Below, piece by piece: positions 1 to 4,627 of a stretch of DNA of 12,844 nucleotides. Source of the DNA: an uncultured Prevotella sp. (GTDB taxonomy: Bacteria; Bacteroidota; Bacteroidia; Bacteroidales; Bacteroidaceae). The notes under the pieces are model-generated. The model was not told the DNA's origin and ran no database searches. It worked only from the letters and a program-made list of their open reading frames with translations. The stretch covers positions 1 through 12,844 of the forward strand of contig UQTI01000078.1 in NCBI GenBank assembly GCA_900543975.1, in the 5' to 3' direction. A program made the translations under genes and the position numbers. The first letter of the stretch is position 1. Every line of letters begins with the position of its first letter.

Positions 1-69
1 GCTAGAGCGATATTTTTTTTGACGTATATCTACTAGCATCGCGGATACGCTTACAAAGATTTCGCTTAT

Positions 70-1008
70 ATGTTTTATTATTGTGAAAGAATAGAATCAT
101 TGGATGTTTCAAGTTTTGACACATCAGCTGCAACAACTATGCAAGCAATGTTTACCTATTGCGAAAAATTAAAGACCATTGATTTGACAAATTTTGAAAC
201 AGCAAATGTTCAAACAATGAATTACATGTTTTCAAGTTGTACAAATTTGAAAGCGGTGATTGTTGGCAGCAAATTCTCAAACAGCAATAACAGATGTAGC
301 TACATGTTCAAGGACACACCAGCCCAACTGTACAGCCATATAGACGATTATCTGGCAAACACCGGCAACAAGACATTTGTTGACGGTTACATCTCCAGAA
401 GCATAAAGCCCTATTTCCCCGTCAACGACAAGGCAGAATATGGCACGCTGTGCTCGCCCGTGGGCGGAACATTGGGCGAGGGCACGTTCATTGGCTTCGA
501 CAAGCTTTATGAGGTGGATGCCGACAGAACAGACAAGACAGCGGTGAAGCTGAAGCAGGTCACCAAGATTGAGGCCGGCAAGCCATACATCTACCACCGC
601 GACCTGACCGCCGACACGCCCGTTGCCGCTGCCGTCAGCTTCGACGCTACCGACGCCAAGGCATCGGCTCCCGTCAACAGCGGCATGATGAGAGGATCGT
701 TCAAGAGCATCACAGCCCCCGGCGGAAGCTACATCTTGCAGACCGACGGCATGTTCCACCGCGTTGCCAGCGGCAACAAATCGCTGAAGGTCGGTGCCTA
801 CCGCGCCTATCTCAACATGAACAAGGTGGGCAGCGAGGCAAAGACCGTCAGCATGTCGTTTGACGACGAGACAACGGGAATAACTGACGTCAACGCTCCC
901 GCTACCGAGCCTGCCGACACCCCGATATATGACCTCTCGGGACGACGCATCAGCTCACCACAGAGGGGACAGGTCTATATTTTTAAAGGTAAAAAAGTAA
1001 AAAGGTAA
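70..1008 (+). CDS. BspA-like leucine-rich-repeat surface protein, N-terminally incomplete
   Basis: The first 75 or so residues carry DUF285/BspA-type repeats: two full units of the kind LDVSSFDTS...MQAMFTYC and IDLTNFETANVQTMNYMFSSC, then a degraded one. A region of about 190 residues follows that is typical of Bacteroidales secreted proteins (YGTLCSP near residue 123, a GSYILQ segment, a KVGAYRAYL segment). The end IYDLSGRRI...GQVYIFKGKKV resembles the short C-terminal tail of many Prevotella exported proteins. The family is cell-surface exposed and linked to adhesion. No signal peptide is present. The frame is open back to 37, where it still reads as repeat (AYKDFAYMFYYC), and is closed by TAG at 34-36, so the ATG at 70 lies inside a repeat and is probably not the native start. 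The gene is likely truncated or frameshifted at its 5' end, or the window begins at an assembly edge. The repeat part is AT-rich and the rest GC-rich. Confidence 0.75.
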   Translation: MFYYCERIESLDVSSFDTSAATTMQAMFTYCEKLKTIDLTNFETANVQTMNYMFSSCTNLKAVIVGSKFSNSNNRCSYMFKDTPAQLYSHIDDYLANTGNKTFVDGYISRSIKPYFPVNDKAEYGTLCSPVGGTLGEGTFIGFDKLYEVDADRTDKTAVKLKQVTKIEAGKPYIYHRDLTADTPVAAAVSFDATDAKASAPVNSGMMRGSFKSITAPGGSYILQTDGMFHRVASGNKSLKVGAYRAYLNMNKVGSEAKTVSMSFDDETTGITDVNAPATEPADTPIYDLSGRRISSPQRGQVYIFKGKKVKR

Positions 1009-1134
1009 AAAAAGGCTGACGCCTTGAGAAGGGAAAAGTGAAAAACGAAAAGTGAAAAATCCTATAGCCCTTTTAAAGGTAAAAAGGTAAAAAAATAAAA
1101 AGGTAAAAAAGGCTGGCGCCTTGAGAAGGGAAAA
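981..1134. repeat. Two direct repeats of a TTTTAAAGGTAAAAA...GGCTGNCGCCTTGAGAAGGGA unit
   Basis: Copy one spans about 981-1037 and copy two about 1071-1134. Both start TTTTAAAGGTAAAAA, continue as AAAGGT-rich sequence, and end with GGCTG(A/G)CGCCTTGAGAAGGG. Copy two has an extra A-rich segment of about 7 bp. Copy one begins inside the LRR gene and supplies its last codons and stop (1006-1008). Confidence 0.85.
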
Positions 1135-1155
1135 TCAAAATTCGAAAACTCAACA

Positions 1156-1170
1156 TCGGCTGAAAGCCGA
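1156..1170. repeat. Small hairpin TCGGCT-GAA-AGCCGA
   Basis: A perfect 6-bp stem with a 3-nt loop sits between the long direct repeats and the 7-bp tandem repeat. No T-tract follows on either strand, so it does not look like a terminator. Confidence 0.6.
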
Positions 1171-1182
1171 CAATTCAAAAAT

Positions 1183-1224
1183 CAAAATTCAAAATTCAAA
1201 ATTCAAAATTCAAAATTCAAAATT
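1183..1224. repeat. 7-bp tandem repeat CAAAATT, six perfect units
   Basis: Six uninterrupted copies of CAAAATT run from 1183 to 1224, preceded by degenerate units from about 1172. They end 26 bp before the start codon of the small peptide gene at 1251. Perfect heptamer repeats can change length by slipped-strand mispairing. Confidence 0.9.
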
Positions 1225-1238
1225 GCGCCTTCGGCGCA
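1224..1238 (+). repeat. Hairpin TGCGCC-TTC-GGCGCA ahead of the small peptide gene
   Basis: A perfect 6-bp GC-rich stem with a TTC loop ends 12 bp before the ATG at 1251, so it would fall in the ribosome footprint of any transcript that starts upstream. Its role is not known. Confidence 0.65.
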
Positions 1239-1250
1239 TGGGGCTTTATT

Positions 1251-1412
1251 ATGAAAAAATACATCAAACCAATGATAGCTGTGCGCTATGTAGACATTCA
1301 AGGCATTTGTGCCGGTAGTCAAGTTCAAATTGGACCTGATTATGCAAACGAAGATGCTTGCAGTAAAGGCAACACCACCCAACTGAGCATAAGAGATGTG
1401 TGGGAAGACTGA
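1251..1412 (+). CDS. Small MKKYIKP-type peptide, 53 aa
   Basis: The frame runs from ATG at 1251 to TGA at 1410-1412. The N-terminus is MKKYIKPMIAVRYVDIQGIC, then AGSQVQIGPD, with the end SIRDVWED. From recollection, Prevotella and relatives encode many peptides of 45-70 residues that start MKKYIKP, have a short beta-type stretch, and then an (I/L)CAGS or LLAGS motif followed by a variable tail; this one fits with CAGS at residues 20-23. It has two cysteines (20 and 37), no clear signal peptide and no membrane segment. Function is not established. There is no Shine-Dalgarno site, which is normal in this phylum. It has no protein-coding neighbour that suggests a pathway; a tandem repeat and a hairpin lie directly upstream. 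Confidence comes from the recognisable N-terminus, since the length alone would not be convincing. Confidence 0.65.
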   Translation: MKKYIKPMIAVRYVDIQGICAGSQVQIGPDYANEDACSKGNTTQLSIRDVWED

Positions 1413-1450
1413 TAAGGGTCGTAACTTGTAAACTTGCATCCGCAAGGATG

Positions 1451-1520
1451 TAAAAAAACAGACCAATACAGAATAATCAATTATATAAAAATCCCACCAA
1501 GAGGGACAAAACTGCAGATT
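1451..1520. repeat. 70-bp direct repeat, copy A
   Basis: This aligns without gaps to 2077-2146 with 6 mismatches in 70 positions by hand alignment. Both contain CAGACC, TACAGAATAATCAAT and a TCCC...GAGGGACAAAACTG core. In copy A the palindrome arm is decayed (TCCCACCAAGAGGGA at 1492-1506). Similarity stops at 1520, where the GACAATAG inverted repeat begins. Confidence 0.85.
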
Positions 1521-1614
1521 GTCTCTATTGTCTCTATTGTCTTTAAAACAAACGCAAGAAAGAATGCGCAAGCAAAGCGTGGTTTTTAAAGACAATAGAG
1601 ACAATAGGGACAAT
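1518..1614. repeat. GACAATAG-type inverted-repeat element, copy 1
   Basis: The left arm 1518-1549 (ATTGTCTCT-based tandem, ending CTTTAAAAC) and the right arm 1582-1614 are inverted copies with one substitution and one extra A. They enclose a loop of about 32 bp containing ACGCAAG and GCAAGCAAAGCGTGG. Each arm is itself built of 9-bp units (ATTGTCTCT / AGAGACAAT). The same half-element occurs again at 3488-3531 and 3645-3690, on the far side of the ATPase gene. Confidence 0.85.
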
Positions 1615-1862
1615 TTTTTATGTGCATCGCGCTTCACAAGTGCCATGTTTACAATCTTCAAGTGACGTGGTTTTGGCTTACAAGCATGCTTTGCAAAGGA
1701 TGCAAAAATGTTAAAACGGGAGCATTTTTACCGCGGTTTTGCATAAACATACAGAATGACAGAAAGATAGCAAACAAAGCCTTGTTCTGTCAGAATGTAC
1801 AAAATTTTAGTTAATTTTCAATCACAAATCGTTAACGGTTCTTAAATACACCCTTGCTTTGT

Positions 1863-1899
1863 CATTAAGCCTCTTTGACGACCTCAAAGAGGCTTAATG
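1863..1899. repeat. Perfect 16-bp inverted repeat, AAGCCTCTTTGA family
   Basis: The arm CATTAAGCCTCTTTGA (1863-1878) and its exact reverse complement (1884-1899) are separated by 5 bp. It would make a very stable hairpin but has no T-tract directly after it on the plus strand. It opens a cluster of related repeats that continues to about 1970. Confidence 0.85.
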
Positions 1900-1904
1900 A
1901 GGCT

Positions 1905-1970
1905 GTCAAAGAGCCTCTTTGACAACGTCAAATGGGCACTTTCATTTTGTCAAATGGGCTTAATGGGAAA
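1905..1970. repeat. Hairpin GTCAAAGAG-C-CTCTTTGAC and degenerate GTCAAATGGGC repeats
   Basis: A 9-bp stem with one central base (1905-1923) is followed by two GTCAAATGGGC units (about 1928-1938 and 1949-1959). The second continues into GGCTTAATGGG, echoing the arms of the 1863-1899 hairpin. The block looks like a degenerate palindromic repeat cluster. Confidence 0.7.
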
Positions 1971-1974
1971 CTGA

Positions 1975-2004
1975 ATAAATATACGGCCTAAAACGTATAT
2001 TTAT
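1975..2004. repeat. 11-bp inverted repeat ATAAATATACG
   Basis: ATAAATATACG (1975-1985) and its reverse complement (1994-2004) are separated by 8 bp. It may be an operator or an RNA hairpin; nothing nearby decides between them. Confidence 0.6.
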
Positions 2005-2076
2005 GCATTAAATGACGAGACATTAGGTGACAATAGAAAAAGCCTCTATTGTAACCCGTAGATAGCGTAAAAGGTG

Positions 2077-2146
2077 TAAAAAAGCAGACCAGTACAGAAT
2101 AATCAATCATATAAAAATCCCTCTAAGAGGGACAAAACTGCCGATT
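2077..2146. repeat. 70-bp direct repeat, copy B
   Basis: This is the partner of 1451-1520. Here the palindrome at 2118-2132 is intact, and the sequence continues into three more palindromes instead of the GACAATAG element. Confidence 0.85.
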
Positions 2147-2228
2147 ATTTCCCTCTAAGAGGGATAAATCTGCTAAAAATCTCCCTCTAAGAGGGACAAA
2201 TCTTTCGAAAAATTCCCTCATTGAGGGA
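2118..2228. promoter_or_regulatory. Array of four 15-bp palindromes at an exact 32-bp period
   Basis: TCCCTCTAAGAGGGA occurs at 2118-2132, 2150-2164 and 2182-2196, and the variant TCCCTCATTGAGGGA at 2214-2228. Start-to-start distance is 32 bp in every case, close to three helical turns, so proteins bound at each would lie on one DNA face. The 17-bp spacers are AT-rich and only loosely alike. The last palindrome ends 7 bp before the TATCTTTG promoter of the ATPase gene, in the position of a repressor operator or upstream element. An operator role is inferred from this placement. Confidence 0.7.
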
Positions 2229-2235
2229 TTTTTCG

Positions 2236-2243
2236 TATCTTTG
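2236..2243 (+). promoter_or_regulatory. Bacteroidetes-type -7 element TATCTTTG for the ATPase gene
   Basis: This matches the TAnnTTTG consensus of the primary sigma factor in Bacteroidetes and lies 26 bp upstream of the ATG at 2270. No TTTG is seen at the usual -33 spacing, where the fourth palindrome sits instead. Confidence 0.7.
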
Positions 2244-2269
2244 CATCATTAATCAAACGTCTACAAGCT

Positions 2270-3442
2270 ATGATAGAAATGAAACTTTATGAATACATGC
2301 GCGAATTGCTTAAGCAGACGCCCACCACATTCGTGCGTTATAAGTATAACGAGATTAGTTGGGATAGTCGTTTGGTGGGAATACTTGGCCCGCGAGGCAT
2401 CGGCAAGTCGACAATGATATTGCAGCGCATAAAGAACACGCCCGAAAACCATAGCCTCTACATCACAGCCGACAACATCTACTTTGCCGACCATAAGCTC
2501 TTCGACCTTGCCGACAAGTTTGTGAAGGAGGGCGGAACGCATCTTTATATTGACGAGGTGCACAAGTATAGCGGTTGGAGCAGAGAACTGAAACTTATGT
2601 ACGACATGCACCCTTCGTTGCACATCGTCTTTACCGGTTCTTCGGTGCTCGACATTTATCGTGGCGAGTCCGACCTCAGTCGTCGTGCCTTGCTCTATTT
2701 CATGTATGGCTTGTCGTTCAGAGAGTATCTGTCTTTCTTCCATGGCATAGACAGTCCGGTTTACGCCCTCGACGACATCCTCAGCAACCGCGCTGTGCTT
2801 GATGCCGTAGAACATCCGTTACCTCTCTTCCGCGACTATATGAGTCGTGGCTATTATCCCTTCTCCGTCCAGGGCGATTTCCCGATGCGTATGGAGCAAG
2901 TGGTGACGCAGACTATTGAAGTGGACATACCTCAGTATGCCGACATGAAAGCCTCAACAGCCCGCAAGCTGAAGCAGCTGCTTGCCATCCTCTCGCATCT
3001 GGCCCCATATAAGCCCGTAGCAGACAGTCTGGCGTCGGAGATAGGCGCAAGCAAGAACAGCATACCCGATTATCTGGCTTATCTTGAGAAGTCGGGTATG
3101 ATAGGACTGCTTCGCGACGACACTTCTGGCATACGCAATCTTGGAAAGATAGAGAAAGTATATATCGACAATCCAAGTCTGATGACGGTTCTTGCCGGTG
3201 GCACGCCAAACATAGGCAATCTGCGCGAGACATTCTTCTACAATCAGATGCGTGTGCGCAATGCTGTGACAGCCTCACGTCAGTCCGATTTCGTCATTGG
3301 CAAATACACCTTCGAGATTGGCGGTCGCAAGAAGGGCAAACAGCAGATAGAAGGCCTGGACAATGCCTTTATCGTGAAGGACGATATAGAAACAGGCTTC
3401 GGCAACATCATTCCGCTGTGGTGCTTCGGGTTGAACTATTAA
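2270..3442 (+). CDS. AAA+ family ATPase with DUF4143-like C-terminal domain
   Basis: The 390-aa protein has a Walker A motif GPRGIGKST (residues 40-48), a Walker B motif HLYIDE (91-96), a sensor-1-like FTGSS (121-125) and a candidate arginine finger SRR (137-139). A winged-helix-like segment covers about 235-282. The C-terminal part (about 290-390) matches the DUF4143/nuclease-like end of this ATPase family, with DFVIGKYTFEIGGRKKG at 340-356; the E-x-K nuclease signature reads EIGG, so nuclease activity is doubtful. No signal peptide or membrane segment is seen, so it should be cytosolic. Such ATPases are common and often multicopy in Bacteroidales, and their role is mostly unknown. The start at 2270 is preferred because it is the first ATG after the promoter; 2279 is an in-frame alternative. 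The gene stands alone, bracketed on both sides by the same two repeat families. Confidence 0.88.
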   Translation: MIEMKLYEYMRELLKQTPTTFVRYKYNEISWDSRLVGILGPRGIGKSTMILQRIKNTPENHSLYITADNIYFADHKLFDLADKFVKEGGTHLYIDEVHKYSGWSRELKLMYDMHPSLHIVFTGSSVLDIYRGESDLSRRALLYFMYGLSFREYLSFFHGIDSPVYALDDILSNRAVLDAVEHPLPLFRDYMSRGYYPFSVQGDFPMRMEQVVTQTIEVDIPQYADMKASTARKLKQLLAILSHLAPYKPVADSLASEIGASKNSIPDYLAYLEKSGMIGLLRDDTSGIRNLGKIEKVYIDNPSLMTVLAGGTPNIGNLRETFFYNQMRVRNAVTASRQSDFVIGKYTFEIGGRKKGKQQIEGLDNAFIVKDDIETGFGNIIPLWCFGLNY

Positions 3443-3459
3443 ATATGCAGCCTATTATT

Positions 3460-3480
3460 TCCCTCAATGAGGGACGTTTT
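3460..3480. repeat. Further copy of the TCCCTCNNNGAGGGA palindrome, just after the ATPase gene
   Basis: TCCCTCAATGAGGGA at 3460-3474 is the same palindrome as in the upstream array, 17 bp after the ATPase stop codon, followed by CGTTTT. It may act as a weak terminator or as another copy of the binding site. Confidence 0.7.
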
Positions 3481-3487
3481 AAGTCGT

Positions 3488-3690
3488 AGCGTGGTTTCAA
3501 ACGACAATAGAGACAATAGGGACAATTTTTTCTTAGGAAATTTTTGTTTTAAAGACAATAGGGACAATTTTTTATGTGTCAGGGAAAACAAGACCAGCAC
3601 ATAAAAAATTGTCCCTTTTATCTTTCGTTTCTTAAAAAAATCTTCAAAAAAATTGTCTCTATTGTCTCTATTGTCGTTAAACAAAACGCA
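3488..3690. repeat. GACAATAG-type nested inverted-repeat element, copy 2
   Basis: The outer arms are 3488-3531 (AGCGTGGTTT, then GACAATAGAGACAATAGGG) and 3645-3690 (ATTGTCTCTATTGTC, then AAAACGCAAG). They are inverted copies of the same half-element that makes up 1518-1624, in the opposite relative orientation. Inside lies another perfect 18-bp inverted repeat, 3561-3578 against 3598-3615, with a 19-bp loop. The 3443-3781 gap contains no other feature apart from the palindrome at 3460. Confidence 0.8.
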
Positions 3691-3730
3691 AGCGAGAGGC
3701 GAAAAGGAAATCAGTAAGCGACCACATGGC

Positions 3731-3772
3731 GGCGGCGGTGGCGACGAGACAGGCGGCGGTGGCGATGGCCTG
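3731..3772. repeat. 21-bp GC-rich tandem repeat, two units
   Basis: GGCGGCGGTGGCGA is repeated exactly at 3731-3744 and 3752-3765, giving a 21-bp period. On the minus strand it encodes a hydrophobic Ala-rich stretch (IATAACL, VATAAAM) in the open frame that continues from the potA fragment. Confidence 0.7.
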
Positions 3773-3781
3773 TGGCGAGTA

Positions 3782-3940
3782 GTTGACCATGCGCAGGGCG
3801 TTCTTCACCTTCTGCACGATGGTGTCCTTGGGGGTGTTCTTAAGCTTCAGACCAAAAGCGATGTTGTCGAACACGTTAAGATGCGGGAAGAGGGCATATT
3901 TCTGAAACACAGTGTTCACGGGCCGGCGGTGCGGCGGCAG
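3782..3940 (-). pseudogene. potA: Fragment of a spermidine/putrescine ABC transporter ATPase gene (potA remnant)
   Basis: The minus strand encodes LPPHRRPVNTVFQKYALFPH followed by LNVFDNIAFGLKLK and, later, VKNALRMVN. This is the Q-loop region of PotA-type ATPases; VFQKYALFPH is highly characteristic. Only about 53 of the 350 or more residues of a complete PotA are present. The Walker A motif, the LSGGQ signature, Walker B and the C-terminal regulatory domain are all missing, so it cannot be a working transporter subunit. The frame is open from about 3990 to the stop at 3677-3679, but beyond residue VN the sequence turns into an Ala-rich hydrophobic stretch unrelated to PotA, made partly of the 21-bp tandem repeat and ending inside the GACAATAG element. 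No potBCD genes are adjacent. It is best read as a gene relic left by deletion or repeat-mediated rearrangement. Confidence 0.75.
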
Positions 3941-3983
3941 GTCTGGGCGCATTACATTAATATAAATGAGCCAAAGACGCCTA

Positions 3984-4057
3984 CTTATGTTTTACAACAT
4001 AAGACAAGCTAACGGAACGAAGATAATTTAAATCAAAAAAACATGTTGTAAAACATA
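3984..4057. promoter_or_regulatory. Two copies of an ATGTT-N4-AACAT dyad, in inverted orientation
   Basis: Site one (3984-4003) is CTTATGTT-TTAC-AACATAAG, with 8-bp arms. Site two (4043-4056) is ATGTT-GTAA-AACAT. Their 16-bp sequences at 3985-4000 and 4043-4058 are exact reverse complements of each other, and their centres are about 56 bp apart. They lie 40-110 bp upstream of the lrgA promoter element, which fits a regulator binding two sites; which regulator is unknown. The rest of 3941-4246 is AT-rich leader with nothing else recognised. Confidence 0.55.
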
Positions 4058-4096
4058 AAATCGAAAAAAAACCACGGGCCTATGCGCTTAAAAGCA

Positions 4097-4104
4097 TACC
4101 TTTG
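4097..4104 (+). promoter_or_regulatory. -7 element TACCTTTG for lrgAB
   Basis: This matches TAnnTTTG and is followed by C, as usual. It implies a leader of roughly 135 nt before the lrgA ATG at 4247. No clear -33 TTTG is seen at consensus spacing. Confidence 0.6.
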
Positions 4105-4246
4105 CACCACGCTTTTTCGCCATAAAAAAAAACTGGACAATCGAAACGGCTTGGAATGACGATGGCGCCCTGCAAGGATAACGTACAAAGAACAGAATTT
4201 TTTATATAAAGGATAGGTTTTAAACAAAGAAAAGGTATTTCAGCTT

Positions 4247-4627
4247 ATGATGATTAGACAACTGGCCATCTTGTTTGGCTGCCTCGCCTTAGGCGAACTA
4301 ATTATTACGCTCACGCACATTCCGCTTCCATCGAGCATTCTTGGCATGTTGCTGCTTACGCTCTTGCTTAAGCTAAAGGTGATACGTCTGGAGTGGGTGC
4401 GTAGCATCTCCGACTTTCTCGTCACCAACATCGGGTTCTTCTTCGTGCCGCCAGGCGTGGCCATAATGCTTTATTTTGACATCATCAAAGCACAGTTTGT
4501 GCCTATCGTCACCGCATCGGTGGTGAGCACCGTCTTGGTATTGGCAATCACAGGATGGGTTCACCAGATCTATGGACGCACCGTTAAACATGAGAAAACC
4601 ACAGAAAAGAAAGGAGAAGAACAATGA
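4247..4627 (+). CDS. lrgA: CidA/LrgA family holin-like membrane protein
   Basis: The 126-aa protein has about four hydrophobic segments, within about 5-22, 27-46, 58-78 and 85-104, and a charged tail (HEKTTEKKGEEQ). The family motifs HIPLPSSILGMLLL (24-37) and FFFVPPGVAIM (64-74) are present. LrgA-type proteins act with LrgB in the cytoplasmic membrane; in Gram-positive bacteria the pair modulates murein hydrolase export, and related pairs in plants and bacteria move glycolate or pyruvate. The physiological role in Bacteroidetes is not settled. Two ATGs lie in tandem (4247 and 4250); the first is used here. The stop overlaps the lrgB start by 4 bp (ATGA), so the two genes are almost certainly co-transcribed and translationally coupled. 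Length is normal for the family, with no damage seen. Confidence 0.9.
   Translation: MMIRQLAILFGCLALGELIITLTHIPLPSSILGMLLLTLLLKLKVIRLEWVRSISDFLVTNIGFFFVPPGVAIMLYFDIIKAQFVPIVTASVVSTVLVLAITGWVHQIYGRTVKHEKTTEKKGEEQ

Larger units (their letters stand above)
1413..2269. other. 857-bp gene-free, repeat-dense intergenic region
   Basis: No open frame here has coding character. The region holds one copy of a 70-bp direct repeat (1451-1520), a GACAATAG-type inverted repeat (1518-1614), AT-rich sequence (1620-1860), a cluster of GTCAAAGAGGCTT-type hairpins (1863-1970), an 11-bp inverted repeat (1975-2004), the second copy of the 70-bp repeat (2077-2146), an array of four palindromes (2118-2228) and a promoter (2236-2243). 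Each is listed separately. Confidence 0.7.

Noticed and set aside
1121..1318. 65-codon open frame through the CAAAATT repeat
   Set aside because: Most of it is repeat-derived Lys/Asn/Gln sequence in a different frame from the recognisable MKKYIKP peptide at 1251.
1203..1661. 152-codon minus-strand frame
   Set aside because: It runs through an inverted repeat (giving SLLSLLSL-type sequence) and opposite the small peptide gene.
1620..1814. 64-codon frame in the AT-rich intergenic region
   Set aside because: It starts inside the end of the GACAATAG element and its product has no coherent composition or family match.
2118..2228. Possible CRISPR array, because repeats recur at a constant 32-bp interval
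   Set aside because: The repeat is only 15 bp and the spacers 17 bp, both far too short, no cas genes are nearby, and the array abuts a promoter.
3439..3684. 81-codon minus-strand frame
   Set aside because: It is made almost entirely of the GACAATAG repeat (LSLLSL and NRDNRDN patterns).
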